DNA of 64,000 nucleotides from Caldilineaceae bacterium (GTDB lineage: Bacteria; Chloroflexota; Anaerolineae; Caldilineales; Caldilineaceae): assembly GCA_026645575.1 (NCBI GenBank), contig JAPKMW010000001.1:1-64000 (forward strand), in the 5' to 3' direction. A program made the translations under genes and the position numbers. Of the stretch, positions 17,720-25,913 are shown piece after piece. The number at the start of each line of letters is the position of its first letter. The stretch's first letter is position 1. The notes under the pieces are model-generated. The model saw only the letters and a list, made by a program, of their open reading frames with translations. It did no database searches and was not told the origin of the DNA.

Positions 17720-18799
17720 ATGCTTGAATACGATATTGATCGACTTATAGATATTGTCGCGTGGATCGCTTGGCTGGTCTTTACCATCTACGCGCTTGAC
17801 ATTTTTCTGCGTACCGTCTGGCGCGATGGCTTTGTCGCCGCTCTCATTGAAATTTTTTCTTTTCGGGTGTTAGTGCCGTTGGTACTGGTGACGATTGTGA
17901 GTCTGCTCAGTTTGGCGCTGGTCTTTATTCAGCCACAGGAGGTGGGCGTGGTCATTTCCGTGACAACGCCCGGCGGCATCCGCCCCCAACCCATGCGGCC
18001 AGGTTTGCATTGGATCATTCCCTTTCTGGAACGGTCCGTGCGCTATCCGACCTATTGGCAGACCTACACCATGTCCAATTCGCCGGATGAAGGAGCAATG
18101 TTAGGAGACGATTCGATCCGGGCGCGCACCAGTGACGGGCAAGAGGTACGCATGGATTGTTCGGTCATCTTTCGGATTGATATGGAACAGGCAGTCTTAA
18201 TTCACACCGATTGGCAGACCCGCTATATTCAGGACTTTGTACGACCGGTGATTCGGGGCGTGGTACGCACACAGGTTTCGCAATTTAAAGTAAATGAGGT
18301 CAATAGCTCGGCGCGGCGCGATTTAGAAGCGGCGCTCAACAATTTTCTCAGTGCCGAGTTTGCCGACAAGGGCTTGATCCTGGATCAGTTTCTCCTGCGT
18401 GATATTACCTTTACGCCGGAGTATGCGGCATCGGTTGAACAGAAACAGATTGCATTGGAAGGGCAACAGCAAAGCCAGTATCAGGCCGAACAGATTCGCA
18501 ATCTAGCCGAAGGGCGGGCCGATGCAATTGAAATCGAGGCGCGCTCACAGGCGCGCGCCCTGAGCTTAATCGCCGATGCGCTGGAGGAAAATCCGGAGTT
18601 GCTCACCTATCACTATGTGGAAAAGCTGGCCCCCAACATCAAAGTGATGTTGGTGCCCAACAATTCCCCGCTCATTCTGCCGCTTCCCGACTTGGCGCAA
18701 GGGATGGCGGCAACGGCCACCATGACAACAACGAATACAACTAGCATCACGTTACCGCAACAACCGATACCACTACCAACGGCAGCGAATTATCGGTAG
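17720..18799 (+). CDS. SPFH/band-7 domain membrane protein
   Basis: A 359-residue prohibitin/stomatin-like protein. Two hydrophobic segments (about 8-32 and 46-70) precede the SPFH domain, which begins QPQEVGVVISVTTPGGIRPQ and runs to about 260. It includes GLHWIIPF and TSDGQEVRMDCSVIFRID, both typical. A charged helical stretch (EGQQQSQYQAEQIRNLAE, ALSLIADALEENPEL) follows, as in oligomerising band-7 proteins, and a Thr/Pro-rich tail ends the protein. It heads a five-gene same-strand run with membrane and pentapeptide-repeat proteins. Band-7 proteins form membrane scaffolds; the client here would be the neighbours (inference). Confidence 0.85.
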   Translation: MLEYDIDRLIDIVAWIAWLVFTIYALDIFLRTVWRDGFVAALIEIFSFRVLVPLVLVTIVSLLSLALVFIQPQEVGVVISVTTPGGIRPQPMRPGLHWIIPFLERSVRYPTYWQTYTMSNSPDEGAMLGDDSIRARTSDGQEVRMDCSVIFRIDMEQAVLIHTDWQTRYIQDFVRPVIRGVVRTQVSQFKVNEVNSSARRDLEAALNNFLSAEFADKGLILDQFLLRDITFTPEYAASVEQKQIALEGQQQSQYQAEQIRNLAEGRADAIEIEARSQARALSLIADALEENPELLTYHYVEKLAPNIKVMLVPNNSPLILPLPDLAQGMAATATMTTTNTTSITLPQQPIPLPTAANYR

Positions 18800-18816
18800 C
18801 AACCCGAAAGGCCCGT

Positions 18817-18875
18817 CTGTCATTCTGAAAGAATCTCTAGAACACAATACTCAGGAGATTCTTTCAGAATGACAG
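18817..18875. repeat. Perfect 21-bp inverted repeat, TCATTCTGAAAGAATC family
   Basis: CTGTCATTCTGAAAGAATCT arms (18817-18837 and 18855-18875). The same arm, extended to 31 bases, occurs at 49495-49567. The inner TTCTGAAAGAA is itself nearly palindromic. Confidence 0.9.
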
Positions 18876-18918
18876 ATGATCCCTACCTGTTTCGGGAAAA
18901 CCGGAGAGGAAGTTTTTG

Positions 18919-19680
18919 ATGTCATTTTATCTTTCATTACTTATAGCTGTATTGGTTTTAGGCACGCTCTCCCGTAGTTGGAAGCAGCGCTGGCTGGCCC
19001 AACGGCAGAACGCAATGACAACCAATACAGCACCACAGGAAGAAACGTCGAACCCCATTGCCAGGGTAGCGACTAGCGTTGAAACGTTGACGGCGCCGGT
19101 GCGGGCGCGGGTAACCCAAGAGTTTACGGAATTGCGCAACAGCCTGGACGTTAACACAAAACAGGCTGCGCTGGCGGCGCGCTTTCGCACTTGGACGACC
19201 ACGGCGTTGGCGGAGGATGAAAAGGTGGTGCGCTGGCTCAATACATTATCGCCAGCGGCTAACGTGGCCTTTAGCCAACAGGTGGCGACGTTTTGTCGCG
19301 AGATGGGTTTTGAGTTGACCGCCTTACTCAACGGTGACCTGGAGCAACTGCCCACCGCCGAACAAAAGGCGCGCGAAATTGTGCTGCTCTACTGCCGCAC
19401 CAATCGCCAAGCTGCCTTTGCCCAGAACGAGTTCGACGCCTCTAAACGGCTCCTCGCCTATCTGCGAGCGCCGACCCAGAAGAGCAATCAACGCTTTGGG
19501 CAAACCTTATATCACAAACTGGTGGAGCATGGTCTAGTCGCCACGCCCCCCGTTGACATTACCCAGGCCACCGAAGCCGAGGTAAACAGCCAAATTTTGA
19601 CAACCATTCGCCAGGTTGCCGCCCAACACCCCGATGCTTTTACAACGGCGCTAGGCAAGGTGGTAGCAGACGCAGAATAG
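18919..19680 (+). CDS. Membrane-anchored helical protein of unknown function
   Basis: A 253-residue protein I do not recognise. Residues 1-20 (MSFYLSLLIAVLVLGTLSRS) form a single membrane anchor followed by a basic stretch. The remainder is soluble, mostly helical, Ala- and Thr-rich, with segments such as EKVVRWLNTLSPAANVAF and GDLEQLPTAEQKAREIV. No catalytic motif is visible. I start at ATG 18919 behind GGAGAGGAAG. It lies between the SPFH gene and a second unknown membrane protein, so it is probably a partner in the same membrane assembly. The segment WLNTLSPAANVAFSQQVATF resembles helical adaptor regions, but I assign no function. Confidence 0.75.
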   Translation: MSFYLSLLIAVLVLGTLSRSWKQRWLAQRQNAMTTNTAPQEETSNPIARVATSVETLTAPVRARVTQEFTELRNSLDVNTKQAALAARFRTWTTTALAEDEKVVRWLNTLSPAANVAFSQQVATFCREMGFELTALLNGDLEQLPTAEQKAREIVLLYCRTNRQAAFAQNEFDASKRLLAYLRAPTQKSNQRFGQTLYHKLVEHGLVATPPVDITQATEAEVNSQILTTIRQVAAQHPDAFTTALGKVVADAE

Positions 19681-19819
19681 AACGGAATGCTTGAAGCGTA
19701 GACAGGAAATTCGGCTCATCCACGGATAGAAAGAAACACTGATCTATTTTTTCACTTCGTGTTCATTCCTATCTGTGTGCTATTTTCGGTTCTGACTTGT
19801 CCAGGTTAGGAGAATCAAG

Positions 19820-20380
19820 ATGATTTCACTGAGTCTATTAACAGCAACAGGTGGGGCGCTCTATGGGAGCGTGAAAGCATTGCGCTTTTGGCAAACGGGA
19901 GAACGACCACTCTGGCTTAAAGAAGCAAAATTGGTGGCTGTGCCGGTGACCGGCGAAGGGCGTGTGTCAACGGCTGACGCTGCCGTCGGTACGGCTGTTT
20001 TTCCCGCTGAGGGAGCAAAAGATGCGACCTTGGTCAACTTTCTGCGCTATGACAAAGAGGCGCGCAAAGTCTCGGTCATCACCCTCAGCGGAGCGACAGC
20101 GCTGATTCACATTGCGTTGGGCTTGCAGGCGGGGCTTCCTCTCTTTGTCTGGAATGGCGCGGGTTTTATTGCTTTCCTGGCTGGGCAATATTTCACCCCG
20201 CAACTCGAACCGTATCGCGCCGAGGTGCGCGATGGCTTTATTGCCTACAGCGGCACGACCATTGTCGCCTATTTCCTGCTGCAAGGGTCAGCCGGGCTGC
20301 TCAACCCTGTGGGCTTGACCACCAAGGTGATCGAAGCGGGGTTAATCGGCTTGCTCTGGCATGAAGAAGGCGCTGGATGA
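19820..20380 (+). CDS. Multi-pass membrane protein of unknown function
   Basis: A 186-residue protein with an N-terminal hydrophobic segment, a soluble loop (about residues 30-95, rich in charged residues), then at least two hydrophobic stretches (VITLSGATALIHIALGLQAG, LPLFVWNGAGFIAFLAG) and a final one near IVAYFLLQGSAGLL. No known domain is recognised. It overlaps the next gene by four bases (ATGA), so it is translationally coupled to the pentapeptide-repeat/PstS-like protein and probably works with it. The ribosome-binding site is GGTTAGGAG. The 139-base gap before it contains no gene or strong repeat. Confidence 0.75.
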   Translation: MISLSLLTATGGALYGSVKALRFWQTGERPLWLKEAKLVAVPVTGEGRVSTADAAVGTAVFPAEGAKDATLVNFLRYDKEARKVSVITLSGATALIHIALGLQAGLPLFVWNGAGFIAFLAGQYFTPQLEPYRAEVRDGFIAYSGTTIVAYFLLQGSAGLLNPVGLTTKVIEAGLIGLLWHEEGAG

Positions 20381-22311
20381 TTCTGCCAATTGTTGTCGCC
20401 TGCGTTCTGTTAGCGCTGCTGGCGGTTATTGCCAATCATCTGGTGGAAAACCGGCAGATCATGATTCGCCGCATTGGCGTGCAACTCACCCTGATGGTGA
20501 TCTTGCTGGTTGGCCTCTTTATCAGTGCCCGCTACTGGATTATCTATGGCGTGAGCTGTGTGCCGGATTGCGTTGGTAAAAACTTGCTGGGGCGCGACTT
20601 CAGTGACGGTATTATGCGCAACAGTGACTTTACCGAAGCGAACCTACGCGGCGCCGATTTGAGCGGGGCCGATCTTTATAATGCCAACTTTTCCGGCGCG
20701 AATCTGGATGGCGTCAATTTGCAGAACGCCAATTTGCGCGGGGCGCGCTTTATCGGCGCTTCGCTGGTCAAAGCCGATTTGCGCGGCGCACGCTTGGGCG
20801 ATACCGATTTGCGCGGCGCCAACTTGAATGAAACCGATTTTACCCAAGTCGATTTAACGCAGGTCTTTCTCCAGGGGGTGACATTGGCCGGCGCCAAATT
20901 GGTGGAAGCTGATCTGCGTAGCAAAAATCTAGCCGGCGTTGTCTTTACGGCTGCCGACCTGACCAATGTCAACCTCAGCAACGCCAATTTGTATGGCAGT
21001 CAGCTTAGTCGCGCCAACCTGAGTGGCGCTCTGCTACGCGATGCAAATCTAGCCGGCAGTTGGGTAAACTTGGCTAACCTCACCGGCGCTGATCTGACCG
21101 ATAGTAATCTAGCCGGCGCTAGTTTTATCGGCGCCAATCTGGCTTCGGCCCGGCTAAGTGGCAGCCGGCTGGTGGGCGCCACCTTGATCGGCGCCCACAT
21201 GAACGGCGCCAACCTCCTGGGTGCGAACTTGGTCGGTGTTCGGTTGCTGGTCAATGAATTGATCCCGACCGATCTGCTGACCGATCCCAACCTGAAACAG
21301 TTAAACGAGCTACAACTGTCACAAGTGATCGCCGACGTTGATCTAGCCGGGGTAAGCTTTAATCGGCAGACCAAATGGCCCATTGGCAACGCTTCCACGC
21401 TGACCAGCATGTTGGGACAACAGTTTTTGAATTACAATGCAACGTCGGCGACCACAAGTAGTGGCGCCCCGACCACAGGCCAACCGGCTATTGCGGCCAT
21501 TGGCAGCCAAACCCTGATGCCGCTGACGCAAGGGATCGTTTCACTGTTTGGTCAAGCGGGCTATACACAAACGATTTTTCTCGATAATGTCGATTTGGGG
21601 GTCGCCTTTGACACCTTCTGTCAATCTGGCAACAATGCAACGCTGGTAATGTCCCACCGGCTGATCACCAACGAAGAGCGGCAACGTTGTCGCACCAACC
21701 GGCGCTTGGCGACGAGTATGCTGGTGGGACAACAAGCGTTGGTGGTGGTGGTTAACGCCCAGAATGGGTTTTTGGCCAACGCCACCATTGCCGATCTCAA
21801 TATTATTGCCATAGCGGACCGTTGGTCGGATGTCAATGTCGATTGGCCGCGCGAGGAGATCACGCGCTATGTGCCGGACGTGCAATCGGTCAGTTTTTCT
21901 TTTTGGGCGGAGCGCGTCTTTGGGGCAAATTTCGCAGCGGTCGAAAGCGCCGCCCGCACCATTCCCACGGCCAATGGGGCGCAACTCATTCAGGGCATTG
22001 GCCTTGACCCCTATGCGATCGGGGTGATTGATTATGGTCTGTATCAGCAAAATGCCAGCGTCTTGAAGCTGTTGGCGCTGGATGGCGTCACGCCTAATAC
22101 GGTGACGGTTGGCGATGGGAGTTACCCGTTGGCCCAACCGTTATATCTTTATTTTGATGCCACGGCTGTACGACAGATGCCCACCGTGCGCGAATTTCTC
22201 AGCTTTTATCTGGCGCAGATCGAGCAGGTTGCCGGGCAAGTCGGTCTCTTTGCGGCGCCGGCAGCGACGGCACAAAAGAACCAAGAGACGCTCCAGCGAT
22301 TGGGGCGATAG
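20377..22311 (+). CDS. Pentapeptide-repeat protein fused to a PstS-like binding domain
   Basis: A 644-residue protein. Two hydrophobic segments (about 1-20 and 32-53) precede CVPDCVGKNLLG, and then a long right-handed beta-helix of A(D/N)LxG units runs to about residue 300. It ends with the cap RQTKWPIG. A Thr/Ser/Gly linker follows. The C-terminal third starts near IGSQTLMPLTQGIVSLF and resembles PstS/PBP-like phosphate-binding folds: it contains a target-site-like segment (NNATLVMSHRLITNEER), IADLNIIAIADRW, AIGVIDYGLYQQ, YPLAQPLYLY and REFLSFYL in the expected order. It is probably anchored with both domains outside the membrane. The combination is unusual. The ligand is unknown; the PstS resemblance is my motif reading, not a search result. 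Confidence 0.75.
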   Translation: MILPIVVACVLLALLAVIANHLVENRQIMIRRIGVQLTLMVILLVGLFISARYWIIYGVSCVPDCVGKNLLGRDFSDGIMRNSDFTEANLRGADLSGADLYNANFSGANLDGVNLQNANLRGARFIGASLVKADLRGARLGDTDLRGANLNETDFTQVDLTQVFLQGVTLAGAKLVEADLRSKNLAGVVFTAADLTNVNLSNANLYGSQLSRANLSGALLRDANLAGSWVNLANLTGADLTDSNLAGASFIGANLASARLSGSRLVGATLIGAHMNGANLLGANLVGVRLLVNELIPTDLLTDPNLKQLNELQLSQVIADVDLAGVSFNRQTKWPIGNASTLTSMLGQQFLNYNATSATTSSGAPTTGQPAIAAIGSQTLMPLTQGIVSLFGQAGYTQTIFLDNVDLGVAFDTFCQSGNNATLVMSHRLITNEERQRCRTNRRLATSMLVGQQALVVVVNAQNGFLANATIADLNIIAIADRWSDVNVDWPREEITRYVPDVQSVSFSFWAERVFGANFAAVESAARTIPTANGAQLIQGIGLDPYAIGVIDYGLYQQNASVLKLLALDGVTPNTVTVGDGSYPLAQPLYLYFDATAVRQMPTVREFLSFYLAQIEQVAGQVGLFAAPAATAQKNQETLQRLGR

Positions 22312-22323
22312 GCGGGGTATGAC

Positions 22324-23328
22324 ATGGGTGTGACCAAAGTAGTTCATAAGAGCGCGCTTCTGCTGCTTTTGTTGGTGATCATGGTGGTTGCTGCCAGTTG
22401 TGGGGCGCGGTTACCCGCCGGCTGTCCGCCCACTTGCCCGGATATCAATTTGCGCGGGCAGGACTTGACGGGTGTCGATCTGACAGGAGCGGATCTCACA
22501 GGTGCGTTCTTGTCCGGTAGTCAACTCAATCATGCCAATTTACAAGGAGCCAATTTCTCCGGCGCCGATCTGCGCAATGCGCAGTTAATCCACGCCAATT
22601 TAACCGGCGCCCGGTTGAGCGGCGCCGATCTCACCGGCGCCAATTTGACGCAGGCAACGTTAGCTAATGCCGATTTCACTGGCGCCAATTTGACCCGTGC
22701 AGTTCTCACTGGTGTTGACTTGACCAAAAATGTCACCCTCAACGCTGTGGTTCTCAACGAAGCGCGGTTAATCGGCGCCAAATTATGGGGGGTTGACTTG
22801 ACCGGCACACAACTGCTGGGAGCGGATCTGCGCGGGGCGAATTTGGTGGGCGCCGATCTGTCAGGCGCCAATTTGGGCAATAAAGTGTTGCAACGCGGCG
22901 CGAACCTGCGCGGCGCCGACCTGCGTGGCATTCGTCTGTCGGGCGCCAATCTCACCCTTTCGGATCTCGGTGGCACCGACTTTTCTCGCGCCAAACTGGA
23001 TGGCATCACTACCGATGGCACCGAATTTGCCGGGGCGAATTTGACCAAAAGTAATCTGACTGGCGCCAAGCTGAACTATACCAACCTCAGCGGGGCAAAA
23101 TTAGAAGGGGCGACGTTAAGCGGCGCCCGGTTGCGCGGCGTACTGTTGTATGGGGCAGTGCTTAGAGATGCTGACCTTCAGGGGGTTGAGTTGACGCCGA
23201 TCCAGTACAATCAAATCAGTGAACGCCCGACCGCCGGCGTCGGCTTGAGCGGGGTGGAATACAGTGTACAAACGCAATGGCCCACTGGCTATTCACCGCC
23301 ATTTAGCGCCGTGCTAGTCAATCGGTAG
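22324..23328 (+). CDS. Pentapeptide-repeat lipoprotein
   Basis: A 334-residue exported lipoprotein. The signal peptide ALLLLLLVIMVVAASC ends in a lipobox with Cys26. A short Cys-containing segment (GCPPTCPDINLRG) leads into about 240 residues of A(D/N)LxG pentapeptide repeats, capped by VQTQWPTGY. Both the Cys-rich lead-in and the QTxWPxG cap match the larger fusion protein encoded 12 bp upstream, so the two are probable paralogues or assembly partners. Pentapeptide repeats fold as a quadrilateral beta-helix; beyond scaffolding no activity can be inferred. DNA-mimicking Qnr-type function is unlikely because the protein is exported. Confidence 0.85.
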   Translation: MGVTKVVHKSALLLLLLVIMVVAASCGARLPAGCPPTCPDINLRGQDLTGVDLTGADLTGAFLSGSQLNHANLQGANFSGADLRNAQLIHANLTGARLSGADLTGANLTQATLANADFTGANLTRAVLTGVDLTKNVTLNAVVLNEARLIGAKLWGVDLTGTQLLGADLRGANLVGADLSGANLGNKVLQRGANLRGADLRGIRLSGANLTLSDLGGTDFSRAKLDGITTDGTEFAGANLTKSNLTGAKLNYTNLSGAKLEGATLSGARLRGVLLYGAVLRDADLQGVELTPIQYNQISERPTAGVGLSGVEYSVQTQWPTGYSPPFSAVLVNR

Positions 23329-23454
23329 GGTGCTTGTAAAACCGTAGGGGAGATTCATAGCAACGACTGTAGTTTACTGGAATAACGTGCAAACAAATTT
23401 GTGAAATTGTTAGCGAACTGATAAGTTATTCCCTACATTTTACCATTGTATGCC

Positions 23455-23492
23455 ACCGATGATTAGAGTATCATCGGTGAGCCGATTTCGGC
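23455..23492 (+). other. Two small hairpins upstream of the sulfotransferase gene
   Basis: ACCGATGAT-TAGAGT-ATCATCGGT (9-base arms) is followed at once by GCCGA-TT-TCGGC (5-base arms), about 60 bases before the start codon. This may be a structured 5' leader or a small dispersed repeat; the string TGCCACCGAT also occurs at 16186-16197. No riboswitch class is recognised. Confidence 0.35.
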
Positions 23493-23551
23493 AATCCGGG
23501 GTGAGCTCTTTAGGCGACTTTGGATACTTCTGGTAAGGGTAGGGGGCAGCT

Positions 23552-24610
23552 ATGGGCAAGCAAGAAACAGTAGTAAAGGGACATACCGCTATCGATCTTA
23601 TTCAACAGCATAGCGGCTTTATTCCGGTTGATGTACAACCAGTGGCAACCGGGCATGAAGTGACCTGGTTGAATGTGGGGAAATATCGTTTTACCAAAGC
23701 GAAGTTTGAATTTGCCATTCGTGGCTTAGTGGCCACAGAGCAAGGCCGCGAAACGGTAACAACGGCGCTGACCGAGCTGGCGGACAAAACGTTTTTGACC
23801 GATGCCTTGTACCCAACTGGGTTTATTTTTCATATCAGTCGCTGTGGTTCAACATTGCTGGCGAAGGCACTAGCCCGCACGCCAAACCATGTGGTGATAG
23901 ATGAAGGTACCCCCTTGAATGATGGTCTATGGCACTATTTAACACAGGGCTGGCAGCAGCCGGTTGTTTATAACCAGCAGGCGTTTACCATCTATCGCAA
24001 TCTGTTGCTGGCGATGGGGCGGCGTCGCACCTGTCAACAACAGCAATACTTTGTCAAATTTCGGAGCTGGAATGCGCTCTTTATCGACTTTATCACCCAG
24101 GTCTTCCCGGATGTGCCCTGCCTGTTTCTCTATCGTGACCCGGTTGAGGTGCTGGTTTCCGGGCAGTGGAAGCGGGTCTGGACGTTGGATTTCAAGGGGG
24201 CGGCGCCGGGGGCGTACATGAGCGCTTGTTCCATCGCCGCCACCCAAGCGATGGATGATCTGACCTTTTTGGCCAAGATTTACCATCGCTACTTTGACGC
24301 GGCGTTGCAGAGCAACGCCACCAAGTTGCACTTTCTGAACTATGATCAACTGACGCAAGCAAACTATCCGGCAATCCTGGCGCATGCCTTTGACTATCAG
24401 CCCACTCCCGAACAAGTCGCCATGATGCAAACGCAATTCGCCTATTATTCCAAAGACGATGACGACACCATTCACTTTACATCTGATAAAGAAGCCAAAC
24501 AGCAAGCCGCCACTCAGACCGTGCGCCAAATTGTTGCCCAGGAAATGGGCGATCTCTATGCCCAAGTTGAAGCGTCAGAACGGAATTTAAAACGATTGTT
24601 AGTTGGTTAG
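23552..24610 (+). CDS. Sulfotransferase-family protein
   Basis: A 352-residue P-loop-like enzyme expected to transfer sulfate from PAPS to an unidentified acceptor. FHISRCGSTLLAKALA (about 92-107) matches the 5'-phosphosulfate loop, and LFLYRDPVEVLVSG matches the 3'-phosphate-binding strand and helix. Both are placed as in bacterial Stf-type sulfotransferases. There is no signal peptide, consistent with a cytoplasmic enzyme. It is alone between two repeat-filled gaps. A sulfatase gene 3 kb downstream acts in the opposite chemical direction, but no direct link can be shown. The last codons (LLVG-stop) lie in the left arm of the following repeat. Confidence 0.8.
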   Translation: MGKQETVVKGHTAIDLIQQHSGFIPVDVQPVATGHEVTWLNVGKYRFTKAKFEFAIRGLVATEQGRETVTTALTELADKTFLTDALYPTGFIFHISRCGSTLLAKALARTPNHVVIDEGTPLNDGLWHYLTQGWQQPVVYNQQAFTIYRNLLLAMGRRRTCQQQQYFVKFRSWNALFIDFITQVFPDVPCLFLYRDPVEVLVSGQWKRVWTLDFKGAAPGAYMSACSIAATQAMDDLTFLAKIYHRYFDAALQSNATKLHFLNYDQLTQANYPAILAHAFDYQPTPEQVAMMQTQFAYYSKDDDDTIHFTSDKEAKQQAATQTVRQIVAQEMGDLYAQVEASERNLKRLLVG

Positions 24611-24675
24611 TTGGTTGGTTGGTTAGTTTGTTCCCTGCCAATGAACCAACCAACCAATCAACGAACCAACCAACT
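24602..24675. repeat. Low-complexity palindromic spacer up to the next start codon
   Basis: TTAGTTGGTTGGTTGG units pair with CCAACCAACCAATC units. The left arm holds the sulfotransferase stop and the right arm ends directly at ATG 24676, leaving no Shine-Dalgarno sequence. Confidence 0.8.
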
Positions 24676-25797
24676 ATGAACATCCTTTTCAAATCTTTCT
24701 ACCTGAATCTGCTCTTTGGCGTGATCTTGATTGTGAGTTGCATTGGCCTCGTCGTGTATCTGTTGCAACGAACAACAAATGACACGCCAACGCTTGCAGC
24801 CGGAACGCTTGATACGCCTGTGCAAGAAAGCATCACCGTCTATTCGTCGTTGCCCGAAGACCTTGTGCAGAATTACCTGGCCCGTTTTCAAGCGGAACAT
24901 CCCGAAATTGAAGTCCACTTAGTCACGCAAGTGACCCTCTCCCTCTATGAGCAGCTATTAGCCGAACAGGAAGCCCCCCAAGCTGATGTGATTTGGGGAC
25001 TGGGGGTCACCAGCATGTTACCGCTGGAATGGCATCATCTATTGACGAGCTACGCGCCCAGCGGCGTAGAACGAGTCACCCCTTTCTTTCGCGACGTCAA
25101 TGAGCCGCCGCAGTGGGTTGGCATGTCGGCCCGTTCGATTGTCCTCTGTGCCAATATCGAGCAGCTCGACAAACAAGGGTTGTCGGCGCCGGAATCGTGG
25201 GCAGCGTTGGCCGATCCCCAATACAAGGGATTACTGCTAATCCCCACCCCAGGCCAAACCAGTGTGGGCTATCTGCTAATTGCCACCATTTTACAATCCT
25301 ATGGCAACACGCTAGGGTGGGAATACCTTGCCCAATTACACGAAAACACAGATGGTCGCTATGCAAATAATGCCAGCGGGGTCTGTGAACATGTCCGTAA
25401 TGGCGACTTTGTCATTGGCGTCACCTATGACTACCGCGCCTTCTTTCCCGATGACCCTAATATGGCCTTCATTCTGCCCGAAGAAGGCGCTGGTTGGGAA
25501 ATGGAAGTGAATGCCCTGGTGCGCAAAGAGACGATCAAACCGGCGGCCAAACGCTTTCTCGACTGGGCGATCAGTGATAGCGCCATGACCGAGTACGCCA
25601 AGGATCGCATCCTCACCGGCACTGACATCCAGCACAACGGAACAGGCGAAATGCTGGCCAGTCGCCTCTCCGCCGACACAGTGCGCACACACCTCTTTGA
25701 TCTCGACATTCCCTGGCTCGCCGCCAACCGTGAACGGGTTCAGACTGAATGGATGAACCGCTTTAGGGCGAACCTCGAAACCATTGATACCAGATAA
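24676..25797 (+). CDS. ABC-type extracellular solute-binding protein (iron/spermidine type)
   Basis: A 373-residue membrane-anchored binding protein. Residues 1-30 (KSFYLNLLFGVILIVSCIGL) form an uncleaved anchor or signal peptide. The body begins ITVYSSLPEDLVQNYLARFQ, the opening strand and helix typical of Fe3+-type periplasmic binding proteins. It includes ADVIWGLGVTSMLP, SWAALADPQYKGLLLIPTP (family hallmark) and GDFVIGVTYDYRAFF. No permease or ATPase gene is adjacent, so it is an orphan here and may pair with components elsewhere or serve as a sensor. I reject the longer frame from 24619 because its extra residues are translated repeat. Confidence 0.8.
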   Translation: MNILFKSFYLNLLFGVILIVSCIGLVVYLLQRTTNDTPTLAAGTLDTPVQESITVYSSLPEDLVQNYLARFQAEHPEIEVHLVTQVTLSLYEQLLAEQEAPQADVIWGLGVTSMLPLEWHHLLTSYAPSGVERVTPFFRDVNEPPQWVGMSARSIVLCANIEQLDKQGLSAPESWAALADPQYKGLLLIPTPGQTSVGYLLIATILQSYGNTLGWEYLAQLHENTDGRYANNASGVCEHVRNGDFVIGVTYDYRAFFPDDPNMAFILPEEGAGWEMEVNALVRKETIKPAAKRFLDWAISDSAMTEYAKDRILTGTDIQHNGTGEMLASRLSADTVRTHLFDLDIPWLAANRERVQTEWMNRFRANLETIDTR

Positions 25798-25800
25798 TTA

Positions 25801-25885
25801 TTGGATGGATGGTTAGTTGGTTTGTTAGTTTGTTAATCTTCTCACACCAACCAACTAACTAACCATCCAACCAATTAACCAATCT
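25801..25885. repeat. Low-complexity palindromic spacer (TTGGATGGATGG units)
   Basis: GGATGGTTAGTTGGTTTG units pair with CAACCAACTAACTAACCATC units across the gap before the antiporter gene. Confidence 0.75.
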
Positions 25886-25913
25886 CCAAATCAACCAAAA
25901 CGAAAGCAACCCT

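Noticed and set aside
22324..23328. Qnr/MfpA-like DNA-gyrase-protecting pentapeptide protein
   Set aside because: The protein has a signal peptide and lipobox and so would not meet gyrase.
24619..24675. Longer N-terminus for the solute-binding protein
   Set aside because: The extra residues are translated repeat arm (NEPTNQSTNQPT) before a normal anchor sequence beginning at 24676.
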